A stretch of 64,000 nucleotides of DNA. It comes from Petaurus breviceps papuanus. Its lineage: Eukaryota; Chordata; Mammalia; Diprotodontia; Petauridae. Under the pieces are notes generated by a model. It worked only from the letters and a program-made list of their open reading frames with translations, ran no database searches and was not told the DNA's origin. Positions within the stretch are counted from its first letter, which is position 1, and every line of letters begins with the position of its first letter. This document shows, piece after piece, positions 31,382 to 41,179 of this stretch. A program made the position numbers and the translations under genes. Where the stretch lies: the NCBI GenBank assembly GCA_028583685.1, contig JAMXIF010001194.1:5560049-5624048 (forward strand). The letters run 5' to 3'.

Positions 31382-31807
31382 CCATGTTTCCCTGATAATA
31401 AGACACTGTCTTATTATTTTTTTGGACAGAAAAACACCAGAGGGTTTATTTTCAGGGGAGGGCTTATTTTAATGAACATTGACAGCAATTTTAATAAACA
31501 GGTAAATGTGAACAAAAAAATGTACCTTTATTCAATAAGCAAATCACTGGGGAAGAACAGGATGATGTGCTCACTGCTGCAGCTCTGATTGGATGCAACT
31601 CGGAGTGCGGCGTGCATTTCACCTGGGGAGTGGGGAACGGTGCATACAGAGGGTACCGTAATGTAGCGTATAGTGCAGGGGATCACCTTCACTACAGTAG
31701 CAATCTCAATAGGGCTTATTTTCGGGGGAGGGCTTATTTTAGAGGAATCTTACACAGTAAGGGGAGGGCTTATTTTCGGGATAGGTCTTATTATCGGGGA
31801 AACACAG
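31382..31807 (+). mobile_element. 426-bp non-autonomous DNA transposon (MITE), copy 2
   Basis: The same element as at 13246, in the same orientation 18 kb away. TA lies on each side (31380-31381 and 31808-31809). The termini read CCATGTTTCCC and GGGGAAACACAG. Compared with copy 1 I count five base differences, four of them transitions, and one base of difference in a T run, about 1.2%. The flanking sequences are unrelated, so these are two insertions and not a segmental duplication. Confidence 0.92.
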
Positions 31808-31809
31808 TA

Positions 31810-31989
31810 TTAGCCAGGCATTGCCTTCTTTGTATCTGAGATGTCCTCCTCTTACTGACACTAATGTTAACTCTCCCAGTGTCTACTGCTACAACCTTGT
31901 CAATTACTCCCTGGTGTTGGAGTACCAACATCCTTGTTTGTCCCTTTAACTCCATTACATCTCTTTTTGTCGTCTCCATTAAGGAGCTA
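31810..31989. other. Unassigned
   Basis: Short unique stretch with nothing recognised. Confidence 0.3.
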
Positions 31990-32210
31990 GCAGGGTAACA
32001 GATTTAGATATGGAGGCAGGCAACTTGAATTCATATTCTAGTTCTGCCATTTCCTGGCTACATGACCTTGGGAAAGTCACCTAACCACTTTGAGCCTTGA
32101 TTTTCTCATCTATAAAAAGAACATAATGATCCTTTTACCACTTGCCTCATGAGGCTATCATAAGGAAAGTGCTTTGTAAGCATGAAAATACTTTATAAAT
32201 AAATACTATA
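31990..32210 (+). mobile_element. CORE-SINE, near full length
   Basis: 'gccatttcctggctacatga', 'cttgggaaagtcacctaacc' and 'gaaagtgctttgtaagcat'. Confidence 0.7.
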
Positions 32211-32315
32211 TAAATATGATAAATTCTATATAAATAAATATGAAATAAATATAATTATATAATATATTATATACATGGCATATAATATATTATTATAATA
32301 AATACTATATAAATA
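32200..32315. repeat. AT-rich tract with ATAAATA units
   Basis: Repeats of 'tatataaataaatatgaa' and 'atataatatattat' have expanded at the end of the CORE-SINE. Confidence 0.8.
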
Positions 32316-32324
32316 AATATGAAC

Positions 32325-32590
32325 TTACAGGCTCATAGATTTAGAGTTGGAAGGAACTTTTAAGTCTTTAAGTCCTTTAATTTTATTGATGAGGAAATCC
32401 TTTACATTTAGAGATTTCCTTACTATCATTAAAATATATTATTTATTATCCTTTAATTTTATAGATGAGGAAACTGAGTCCCAGAGAAGTCAAGTGACTT
32501 GCCTGTAGTCACACTAATAGTAAGAGTCTGATGCTGAATTTGAACTCAGGTCTTCCTGACTCAAAGTCCAATACTACTACTGCTTACTGC
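32325..32590 (-). mobile_element. MIR3/CORE-SINE with internal duplication
   Basis: The antisense SINE starts 'catagatttagagttggaag' and ends 'cttcctgactcaaagtccaa'. The piece 'cctttaattttattgatgag' recurs as 'cctttaattttatagatgag' about 80 bp on. Confidence 0.65.
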
Positions 32591-33212
32591 TTACTGCTTC
32601 TCAACATTATCTATTATTATTGTTATTATTTTCGTCATCATCATTATTATTCAGTTGTTGCCAAAAAAATTCCCATGAAAATCCTAAGCTGTGCTATTCT
32701 ACTTTCCATCTGTAGATAAGATGTAGGCACGATATCCACCAAACATTTGCTTTTGTGAAGGATCCTGTACCCTTCTACTGAAAGGTTCTAGTTATATTGT
32801 AATTAGTTCTAGTTATATTGTAATCAATCACTTTCTCACATTTTGGTTTAGCTCTTAAACTAATTAAAATATTTATTGAACTCCAAAATCTACTTGTTTT
32901 GTGGATGTTTCAGATAGACAATCCGGGTTATTTTCTATTATTGTTGTTGCTGCTACTACTACTATTATTACTATTTTGTGTTGTTTTGATGTCTTTTGGC
33001 TTTTATACCACAGTTATTTCCTGTTACACCCTCTTCTTCATTGAACCCCTCCCCTCTCTTGTAAAAAAGAAAATCCATTAAGCAAAATTGGTCAAAGAAC
33101 TCCTACTTTAGTCTGACAGCCTTTACAACATTCCACTCCCATAGTTCTCTGGGGAACATGTTTCATTATGTTCCTGAAAATGTTTTTTCCATGATTCCCC
33201 AGTTGCTGGATT
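32591..33212. other. Unassigned with trinucleotide tracts
   Basis: It contains (TTA/TCA) tracts at 32610-32655 and a (CTA/TTG)n tract at 32936-32985. The remainder is unassigned. Confidence 0.5.
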
Positions 33213-33240
33213 TGGTGGTGGTGGTGGTGGTGGTAGTGAA
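33213..33240. repeat. (GGT)n microsatellite
   Basis: Nine or so TGG units. Confidence 0.95.
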
Positions 33241-33304
33241 GGTGGGAGGGTAAAGGGGTCTTTCTGGAAAGCTTATGAGCTCTCACCTGTAACTAGCCCT
33301 GACT

Positions 33305-33605
33305 TAATGTCAAAAGCTCATGAGATTATAGGTTCAAAGTTAAAAGGAACCTTAGAAGCCATCTCCAGTTACATCTCTGTACATTGCCAATCTTAAGAAT
33401 GATGATTTAGGTTGAAAATGGGCCAGATTACAGTGCCTTCCTTCTGTGGACCTCACATAGCCTTTTGCTCTGCCCTTTTCTAGAGCATATATTATATAAT
33501 ACTGCATAATAGAATTGTCTGTGCTTGTGTCCTAGGGTCATAAGATCATAGATTTATAGTTGGAAGGGACCTCAGGATTTATCCAGTCCAGTTCTTTCAT
33601 TTTTA
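33305..33605 (-). mobile_element. MIR3 5' fragments
   Basis: Two truncated antisense pieces: 'gaaccttagaagccatctcc' (33310-33370) and 'tagttggaagggacctcagg' (33530-33605). Unique sequence lies between them. Confidence 0.5.
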
Positions 33606-33720
33606 CCTTCTACTAGATCGTTAATTCCATGAGTGTTAGGACTGGATCTTATCTAAATTTTTTATCCCAACTCAGTGTTCTCTCTCCAGGCCCTTAATAA
33701 ATGTCTTTTGAATGAATAAT
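33606..33720 (+). mobile_element. L2 3' end
   Basis: 'cgttaattccatgagtgtta' and 'ggcccttaataaatgtcttt'. Confidence 0.65.
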
Positions 33721-33774
33721 CAAAGATTATTCTTAGAGGACATGTTGTAGACATTATTTCAGTTTATCCTTTTG

Positions 33775-33950
33775 GCTACCTTTTGACATAAGTGGAGGGA
33801 CAAATCATTTCCCCAGTTTTACAGACGAGGACACTAAGGTGCAGGCAGATTACATGATTTACCAATAGTGACATGACTAATAAAAGGAGGAACTGAGACA
33901 TTAACCCAGCACTTCAGCTCATGTTTCCCCTGCATCATGCTGCCCCCTAA
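33775..33950 (-). mobile_element. MIR fragment
   Basis: 'cagttttacagacgaggaca' and 'ccaatagtgacatgactaat'. Confidence 0.55.
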
Positions 33951-34014
33951 CCCCCACTGTGCCATACTTCTGGAGCACAGATGTTCAAGCATTTAAGGGG
34001 AGAGTGTGAAAAAG

Positions 34015-34200
34015 AGCAGTGGCCTACAGTGGGTAGAGAGCCAGCTTTGGAACCAGTATTGGCACATACCATCTACGTGACAAGACATTTAAAGTTTCAG
34101 TGTCCCAGGCAACTCTTCATGACTTTAAACTGCAGAGCAAGTACTGATCTGCGTTGTTGGAGGGAGCATACCACAAACATCTTACTTTCAGTCTCCCCTG
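34015..34200 (+). mobile_element. Marsupial SINE with 'ctgatctgcgttg' tail
   Basis: 'gagccagctttggaaccagt', 'agtgtcccaggcaactcttc' and 'actgatctgcgttgttggag' are in order. It shares its tail with 7571-7625. Confidence 0.55.
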
Positions 34201-34911
34201 CCCCTCCAAAACAAAAAGTGTGAATAAAGGAAAGAACTGGAGAAATACAAGGAGCAGCTGTAAAGAGGAGAGGAAAGTCGTCCAGAAAGGAATTCCATGT
34301 TGATTTCCCTAGAAAGGGCATGATTTCCTGAGCCATAGCAGCCATTGACTCCCTTTGTGCTATATGTGGATGGAGATGAGTCACCCACAGTGGGCTCTGG
34401 CCCTCAGCTCCTTGGACACAGTGGTGACAAATCTTCTAACCAGAGATAAGCCCCAGGACATTTCTGTCCTGGGAAAGTTGATTCAGCAAGCATCAGCAGA
34501 GTTTGCCAGATGGTGGGAACCAAAAGCACCCTTTATCTACACCCCCTGCTAACAGAAGCCTAGCTATGATGAGGATGGATGGGTGGATTAGCTCCTTGGT
34601 AAGAATTCCTAGAATTGTTAGGAACTGGATTATTTTCCAAACAGGTTTCAAATGGTCCAGGTTTGGGGATGGGTCACCTGAGAGTTTCTCTTCTAGGATA
34701 TTAAATGAGTGTTTGTCCTAATTAGATTAAGAAATATCTAGCAGCCTGCTCAAGCCATCCAAATGATCCCAATTTAGCACAAGGAAATTCAGCTTCAGGG
34801 GAATGCTGTACCCAATGTCTTTGGGCAGGAAGGGAAAGGTGGACAGTATCTGTGCTGAAGACTCTATGTTTTAGCATTACTTCAATTCTGACTTCCTCAC
34901 CACCGGCTTCC
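34201..34911. other. Unique sequence
   Basis: No repeat is recognised. Several overlapping short frames exist on both strands, none recognisable. Confidence 0.45.
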
Positions 34912-35050
34912 ATGTGGTATCACAGAAAGAGCACTGAATGGGGAGTCTGGAGATCAGCTTCAAGTCCTGGGGCTTTCATAAGCTAGCTGTATGATCTTAG
35001 GCTAGAGGACTTAGACTGAAGGACCTTGGTGATTCTTCTTGCTTTAACAT
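34912..35050 (+). mobile_element. MIR fragment
   Basis: 'gagcactgaatggggagtct', 'gctgtatgatcttaggct' and 'gaaggaccttggtgattctt'. Confidence 0.6.
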
Positions 35051-35332
35051 GGTACTCAAACTTTTTTTTGTCATAGAACAGTGCATTTTTGTTGTGAGGA
35101 ATTAGAGCACTCTGAAGGTTGATGCTGGCCACAGGACAGGAGCCAGGTGTCACAGGCATAGTTTCCCTTTAATAAAAGTGGCCATTTTTGTTGAGTTCCA
35201 TGAGTTCAAGGGCTGGTATATCTTAAGGTCAGTGTGCAAATACGATGGACAAATTTGGTTCATTTTAGGAATACCATGCTTTCCATACTATGCATGCTGA
35301 TCAAGTCAAATTCATATTAAACAAAATGATTT
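35051..35332. other. Unique sequence
   Basis: Nothing recognised. Confidence 0.4.
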
Positions 35333-35346
35333 GTGAATTTTCTTTT

Positions 35347-35509
35347 CTTTTTTTGCTTTTTGGAGGGGGGAAGGCAGGGCAATTGGGGTTAAGTGACTTG
35401 CCCAAGGTCACACAGCTAGTAAGTGTTAAGTGTCTGAGGTCGGATTTGAACTCAGATCCTCCTGACTCCAGGACTGGTGCTCTATTAACTATGCCACCTA
35501 GCTGCCCCA
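35347..35509 (-). mobile_element. WSINE1-type SINE
   Basis: 'gggcaattggggttaagtga', 'gtcacacagctagtaagtgt' and 'atgccacctagctgcccc'. The target duplication 'gtgaattttctttt' (35333-35346) recurs as 'gtgaatcttctttt' (35510-35523). Confidence 0.92.
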
Positions 35510-35639
35510 GTGAATCTTCTTTTATTTGTCATAACATAACATCCTAAATTTTATAGCATACTCTTTGAGAACTACTCTTCTAAGGTCCTTCTTAGCACTA
35601 ATCGTCTATGTTTTAAGATCATTTCTACTGCCATTATTT

Positions 35640-35965
35640 TATGTTGTAAGGTAATAGACTTTAAATAGGATGTCCATGACTTGACCAACCATTCAGAGAA
35701 TGGAAAGGTTGCTCATGCTCCTTCCTTCCCTAATAGCTAGTTATGGGATTTGTTTCCAGGACAACCACACCTGCCCTTTGCCTCGCCCACTCTGCCCCAA
35801 CCCTTTACAAGCTCCTAACTTTCCTTCTTCTAGGTTAGGCTTCGGTCTCTCAGGACAGTTATAACCTGAGACCAACTCAGTCTTACGCAGCAGCAGCTGA
35901 GAAGGTTGAGAAGGATTGGAGAAACACCCTTCTCTTCCAGCACACCCAACAGGTGCTCCTGTTCT
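35640..35965. other. Unique sequence
   Basis: Moderately GC-rich and repeat-free. Nothing in it identifies an exon. Confidence 0.4.
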
Positions 35966-35969
35966 AAGG

Positions 35970-36100
35970 GCCCTTCCATTTAGTATGTGAATTCCTTGGA
36001 ATCCAGGACTGTTTAATTTCTTGGTTGTTTTTTTAATCTCCAGTGCTTAGTATAATGCCTAACGCATAAATACTTAATAAATATTTGTTGGATTGAATTG
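35970..36100 (+). mobile_element. L2 3' end
   Basis: 'tgtgaattccttggaatcca' and 'aatacttaataaatatttgt'. Confidence 0.7.
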
Positions 36101-36109
36101 AGTAGAATC

Positions 36110-36260
36110 AAATCTGTATGAGTACAATGAGTATTCATCTGTAAAATAAGAGTGGCATATGTGATATGTGATTGCTAATGTGCCTTATCACTGTTGAATT
36201 CCTCCTCTGTTAAATGGAGGTGGAAGATTTGGATTAGATGATGTCTAAGGATCATCATCC
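36110..36260 (+). mobile_element. MIR 3' fragments
   Basis: 'attcatctgtaaaataagag' and 'attagatgatgtctaaggat'. Confidence 0.5.
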
Positions 36261-36261
36261 C

Positions 36262-36510
36262 TGCTTCCTAGCTTCCCTGACTTCCAAGTTTCAGCCAAAA
36301 TCCCAGCTTCTGTGAGAAGCTTTTCCTGATCCCCTAAATTCTAGTTGTCTTCCCTCTGAGACTCCCCAATTAATCCTGCATATATCTTGTTTGTTCAGAG
36401 TTGTTTGCATATTGTCTCCCCCATCAAACTGTTAGTTCCTCGAGAGCTGACTGCTTTTGCCTTCCTTGTATCTCAAGCACATAGTAGGTGCTTAATAAAA
36501 GCCTTTTCCC
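36262..36510 (+). mobile_element. L2 3' end
   Basis: 'gcttttcctgatcccctaaa', 'catattgtctcccccatcaa' and 'cacatagtaggtgcttaata'. It is well preserved. Confidence 0.8.
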
Positions 36511-36559
36511 CACCTTGACTTGAAAGGGTCCTTCCCATATCTCTGAGATGCTGGGATTC

Positions 36560-37330
36560 CGTGACCAAGTAGACATCTGGTGGGTGGAGTTCCCCATCTC
36601 CAGGGCACAGATTGTGTTCCAGGGTAGGGGTGTCTTCTTCTAGAGACGCTGTCTGGGAGAAATCCTTTCCTCATTATGGCAGTTGATGGAGTGTGGTTAT
36701 GTGCCCCACACCCTCTTGCTGTGCTGCCAATCAGCTTTCTCTCTGAGTTTCCTCTCCATTCTATTTTCTTTGGCTGGGACACTCTCTCCCTCTGGCTGGG
36801 AGCAATTAGTGACCAGAGCCTCTCTCTAGATGGGAGCTCCAGCCATGTGTCAGATGGTACCAGCTCTGCACTGATTTTTTTTTTTTTAACGAGCGTGCCA
36901 ACAGCAGGCAGCTGCTGCGTGAGCAGAAATCTGTGCTGTTCACATCTGTGCTTGATTTTAAATCAAGATTTCACTGGGGGAGAAGGGGAATGGGGAGTCA
37001 ACCACCCTACGGCACTTTATTTTTCTTCAAAGAACTGGTTTTCTTAAGAAACAAGTTGTTATCCAGCTAGATAAACAACTCCGAGGCCCCCAGCTCAGCT
37101 TTATAAAACAATTTGGGAGACTTTAGGGGCTGGTAAATGTACCTCTTCTTGCTCAACTTTTCATGAGTCATCTTTCACCTGGACCAGGAATATAATTTCT
37201 ACTCTTCCTCCACTCCAAAGTGACCTTTAAGTGTCCAGACACTTAGGAGGTAGAGTCTACTTCTTGGGTGAAATAGACCAATGTGGACAGGCCTTCCGGG
37301 ACTTCCTCAACCTATTGTATATATGCTGTA
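36560..37330. other. Repeat-free, GC-richer block, possible conserved element
   Basis: This is the sharpest change of character in the middle of the window. No repeat remnants are visible, the composition is mixed, and short motifs occur: an E-box CAGCTG within 'gcaggcagctgctgcg', an AP-1-like TGAGTCA (37164-37170) and AT-rich homeodomain-like 'attttaaatcaagattt'. The plus-strand frame 36676-37047 is not recognisable as protein. A regulatory role is inference only. Confidence 0.35.
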
Positions 37331-37349
37331 CAAGAAGGGACACCAGACT

Positions 37350-37470
37350 TGTATCACAGAGTCATGGGCTATTAGAAAATAGACTGTAGTGGATATTTAG
37401 TCCACTTATTTTATAGAGAAGGAAACTGAGTCATAGGATGAAGTGACTTTTTCAGGGTCATGTGATCAAT
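37350..37470 (-). mobile_element. MIR3 fragment
   Basis: 'gagaaggaaactgagtcata' and 'tttcagggtcatgtgatcaa'. Confidence 0.55.
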
Positions 37471-37497
37471 GGAGTCAGATAAATGTGTTCTGAGACC

Positions 37498-37702
37498 ATG
37501 TCCAAGTACAGCAACTGGGCCATCTCCAGTCATCCTGATCTATATTTGGTCACTGAACCCAGATGGTGCCAGAGGAGAAAGTGAGGCTGGTGACTGCACA
37601 TCCCTGCCTCACTTAAATCCAATTCACTTGCATGTCATGGCATCACTTTCCTGGTGTCCTGGTCCTCTTTGAGAATGAAGGACAAACCACAACCACAACC
37701 AA
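37498..37702 (-). mobile_element. SINE of the 'cattctcgaagaggacc' type
   Basis: It is antisense to the element at 54890: 'gggccatctccagtcatcct', 'ttaaatccaattcacttgca' and 'ggtcctctttgagaatgaag'. Confidence 0.7.
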
Positions 37703-38438
37703 ATACAGTATACTCCCTGTTGTCAGCAGATCTCTGTTCTGGTCCCTTCCTGCCATTAACTCATTGTGTTTGATCCTAGAGAACACATAAGCCATTTTCT
37801 TTTGTCTAGCTTTTTTCACAAGTGGACCAGATCCCACCATGGGTCTGGACCAGGAATTGATTCTCTCACCTTCCTCTTCCTCTCACCTCCAAATCACTTC
37901 TCAGTGACCAGGGGGATGGGCTCTGGCTCCCCTCCCACACATACTTTTTGGACTAGAATCTAGTCACTAGATGGTCTCCAAGGCTCTTCCTACCTCTACC
38001 ATTGGGTTGTCACTTCAAGTGTTTTTGATGGTGAGTGTTTCTGCACAGGTAAGTGACATAGTTTTAGAGGCCAGAAGACCTTTGACTGCCTCTGGAAACA
38101 TTGCTCTTAGGTAGCTGCCTCCTTGGTTCAGATGCTGGGATCATGCTGGACTCTGCTTAATTTTGAAGGGAACATTGCTTAGGTGATTAGATCTTGTCAG
38201 AGTAATGTCTGGAGAAGGAAAAGTAGGCTTATAAGCTAAGGTGGTGCTGAGGGAAGATACTGTTTGAAGGAGGGGTAGACAGCGGCAGGCAGTGTGAAAG
38301 AATGTAATTTTTGGTGGAGAGGCTTAGGGGACGGAGAAAGAGGCCAAGGGATACTGGGAGATATTATTTCCAAATTTAAAACTTTTTTTTTCTAAACTTC
38401 TGTGGAATTCACAATCTTTGGAATCTGGGCAAGTACAG
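37703..38438. other. Unique sequence with a MIR 3' end
   Basis: 37955-38005 resembles a MIR end ('gatggtctccaaggctcttc'). The rest is unassigned. Confidence 0.4.
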
Positions 38439-38525
38439 GCATATTCTCTCTCTCTTTTTTTTCTTTTTTCGCTTTTTGGAGGGCAATTGGGTTTTAAGTA
38501 ACTTGCCCAAGTTCACACGGCTAGT

Positions 38526-38592
<67 letters not shown>

Positions 38593-38602
38593 NNNNNNNN
38601 NN

Positions 38603-38649
<47 letters not shown>
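38526..38649. repeat. (TG)n microsatellite
   Basis: A perfect GT/TG array broken only by the run of Ns, so its true length is unknown. Confidence 0.97.
38593..38602. other. Assembly gap of 10 N
   Basis: Ten Ns lie inside the (TG)n array. They look like a placeholder gap, and the real array may be longer or shorter. Confidence 0.98.
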
Positions 38650-38651
<2 letters not shown>

Positions 38652-38734
38652 GTGTCTGAGGCCAGATCCTCCTGACTCCAGGGCCAGCACTCTACTCACT
38701 GCGCCACCTAGCTGTCCCCAGCATATTCTCTTTT

Positions 38735-39087
38735 GCACAGAGGGAAAGCTGAGGCACAATGGTAAGCTGGCTTTTCCTGTGTCATGTAGCAGGTTAATAG
38801 CTAATACAACTGACAGAGGGAGAGTGGGTCAGTGATTAGTGAAAGTAGGTTGATGCTCAACTGTGAAGTCAGTGGCATCTTATTCTTAGGATTATAGATT
38901 CTGAACTGGAAGTGAGCTAAGAGTTTGCCTAATCCAACCCATTAATTTGGAAGATGAGGAAACTGAGGCCCAGAGAGACTAGGTGACTTCTTCAAGGCTA
39001 CATAAGGAGGAAGAGGCAGGGACAGGACTCAAAGCTCAGGCCCTCTGACTATATCCAACACATTCTCCACTATGCGGTGTTGCCTCA
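38735..39087 (-). mobile_element. MIR fragment and MIR3-type SINE
   Basis: 38735-38790 is a MIR piece. 38885-39087 is a nearly full antisense MIR3 ('gatgaggaaactgaggccca', 'ctctgactatatccaacaca'). Confidence 0.65.
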
Positions 39088-39099
39088 ATATCTAACTTA

Positions 39100-39769
39100 T
39101 TTGGATCTTTCAGTAAATTTTCAATAAAACTTGGCTTTTCCTCTACTGCTTCTTGATGTGCGTGAGATGCTGCTGCTTATAATCTTCCCCCAACATACTT
39201 ACTTTAAATATGTCATATCTCCCCACTTAGTGGAGATTAAGGTGATCAGTACATGCAGACTGATTAAAGTTGTTTTGGAGCCTTTTTGGTCTCCTCATCA
39301 TGATGATTGATTTCTATCAGTTATACTTTCTTAGAAAAGGGGTGATAGTCTGTGTTGATGTCTGTTCTTTTTAAAACTTCCCTTTTTTCATATCAATAGA
39401 TTGTTTAAATAGAACAGGATACAGCTGTTTAATTGCATGCCTTATCTTCTCACTTTTTGTTTTTTTTTTCAAATTTGGTATTGATTTTGATCTTTGCTCT
39501 GACAAATCAAGGTACACAGACAGCTGGTTCAGAAGTGACTCCTAAATCAGTAATTTGCTATTTTCTACCTTAAAATATGATCAATTTCATTTTTAATAAT
39601 GTTATTTGATGGTTGTCAAGCTTAGAACTTCCCAATTCTCCTTTTGAAAAAAAATATTCATGATATGTTGGCATGAGTTTTCTATATAGTTTACATTGGC
39701 CTCCTTTGTTTCTTACTAATCAATGTTTCCCTGCATACTTCTCCCTGTCCACTACATTGCTGTTATTTT
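39100..39769 (-). mobile_element. LINE fragment, possibly RTE type
   Basis: A T-rich block reads as antisense LINE: 'gattttgatctttgctctga', 'acagctggttcagaagtgac', 'gatatgttggcatgagtttt', 'caatgtttccctgcatactt'. A second copy of part of it lies at 28385-28525, which shows it is an interspersed repeat. The clade is uncertain (RTE or L1). Confidence 0.4.
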
Positions 39770-40180
39770 TGTTCAGTTCTTTCTCTCTTTCTTTCTTTCT
39801 TTTTTTGCCTTTTTGGAGGGCAATTAGGGGTAAGTAACTTTCCCAAGGTCACACGGCTAGTTTTTTTGTGTGGGTGTTAAGTGTCTGAGGCTGGAACCGA
39901 ATCCGGGTCCTCCTGACTCCAGGGCCGGCACTTTACTCACTGCACCACCTAACCGCCCCTGTTCAGTTGTTTCTGACTCATGGTGTCCCATTTGGGGTTT
40001 TCTTGGCAAAGATACTGGAGTGGCTTGTCATTTCCTTCTCCAGATCATTTTACAGTTGAGAAAACTGAGGCAAACGGGGTTAAGTGACTTGCCCAGAGTC
40101 ACACAGCTAGTAGGTGTCTTGAGTTTGAATTTTAACTCAGGTCTTCCTGACTCCAGGCTTAGTGCTCTAGCCATTGCACT
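39745..40180 (-). mobile_element. Mar1-type SINE split by a WSINE1
   Basis: The start 'gttatttttgttcagttctt' (39760-39784) resumes after the inserted SINE at 39960 with 'tttctgactcatggtgtccc', 'ggcaaagatactggagtggc' and 'gacttgcccagagtcacaca'. Confidence 0.88.
39785..39959 (-). mobile_element. WSINE1-type SINE inside Mar1
   Basis: 'tttttggagggcaattaggg' to 'gcaccacctaaccgcccc'. The target duplication 'tgttcagttctttct' (39770-39784) recurs with one change at 39960-39974. It dates WSINE1 activity after Mar1. Confidence 0.92.
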
Positions 40181-40182
40181 CC

Positions 40183-41175
40183 ATACTGAGCTCTTACTCT
40201 AGAACAGATATCATGCTAGGCACTGGGGATATAAAGACAAAAATGAAATATCATCTGCCCTCAAAGAACTTATGCTTTATCAGTGGAGCTAACACACACA
40301 CACACACAAGTGTGCATGCATGCATATGTGTGTCTCCTCCCTCCCCAAATTAAGCTTTATTCATTTTGCAGGTATTTCTTATATATGTGTGTGTGTGCAA
40401 TATGTATATCAAATACGTGCAAAATAAATATACTTTTATATATTATATATTTTGTATATAATATTAATATATTTAATATATAATTTACTATTCTATATTA
40501 TGTAATATGACAAGTGCAAAATAAATACTATTATATGTTACTATATAATATGACAAATACATGCAAAATAAATACAAATTAATTTGGATAGGGAGGACTC
40601 AAATAGCTGGGGGAAGCCAGAAAAGACTCACTTAGAAGGTAGGACTTAAGTTAGGCCTTATAGGAACCAAGGGATTCTAGGAGATGCAGGTGTGTCAAGA
40701 GTGCAATCCTGGCGTGAGGGTCAGCCATTACTGAAGCATGGAGACAGGAGTGGGAATGGTACATGCAAAGAAAAGCAAGGAGGTCTATTTGCCTGGATGA
40801 TAGAGTGTGGAAAGATAGGTCATGTGGAAGAGATCTGGAAAGACAGGTTAGGACCAAGTTGTGAAAGGCTTTAAATTTTATCGCAGAGACAATGTGGAGT
40901 CCACTGCAGTTTACTGAGAAGGGGAGCTTTAGAAAAATCCCATTGGCAGCTGTGAGGAAGAACAGTTAGAGTTGGATGAGATTGAAGTAGGGAGGCCAGT
41001 TAGGAGACTTTTGCAATGACCCAGGCAACAGAACGCTGAGGACTGTCTGAACAAGGGCAAGAGATAAGGGAAGAGATGAAAAAGCTGTTATGAAGATAGA
41101 AACTTCTGGCAACTGAACAGATATGTGGAGTGAAGGAGAATGAGGAGTCAAGGCAAAAGCTGAGTTTGACCTGAC
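40183..41175 (-). mobile_element. LINE L2, 3' 1 kb
   Basis: Antisense L2 in order: 'catgctaggcactggggata', 'gccctcaaagaacttatgct', an expanded AT-rich section, 'agatgcaggtgtgtcaagag', 'ggaccaagttgtgaaaggct', 'tttatcgcagagacaatgtg', 'gacttttgcaatgacccagg', 'ggcaactgaacagatatgtg'. This is the RT C-terminus and 3' UTR. The frame is decayed. Confidence 0.85.
40283..40590. repeat. CA/TG and AT-rich tandem expansion in L2
   Basis: (CA)n at 40291-40309 and (TG)n at 40383-40396 are followed by three spaced copies of 'tgcaaaataaata' (40418, 40515 and 40563 region) within TATA-rich DNA. Confidence 0.8.
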
Positions 41176-41179
41176 ATTA

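Larger units (their letters stand above)
38450..38720 (-). mobile_element. WSINE1-type SINE with large internal (TG)n
   Basis: 'tggagggcaattgggtttta', then a (TG)n array of over 120 bp, then 'aagtgtctgaggccagatcc' and 'gcgccacctagctgtcccc'. An 11-bp target duplication 'gcatattctct' lies at 38439-38449 and 38721-38731. The array replaces the 'acttactagtgt' stretch of the SINE. Confidence 0.9.

Noticed and set aside
36676-37047. A 123-codon frame in repeat-free DNA
   Set aside because: No recognisable domain and no codon bias, and it crosses a T run. Such a length is expected by chance in this much unique DNA.
38409-38835. Cys/Val- and Thr/His-repeat proteins on opposite strands
   Set aside because: They are translations of the (TG)n array and include gap Ns.
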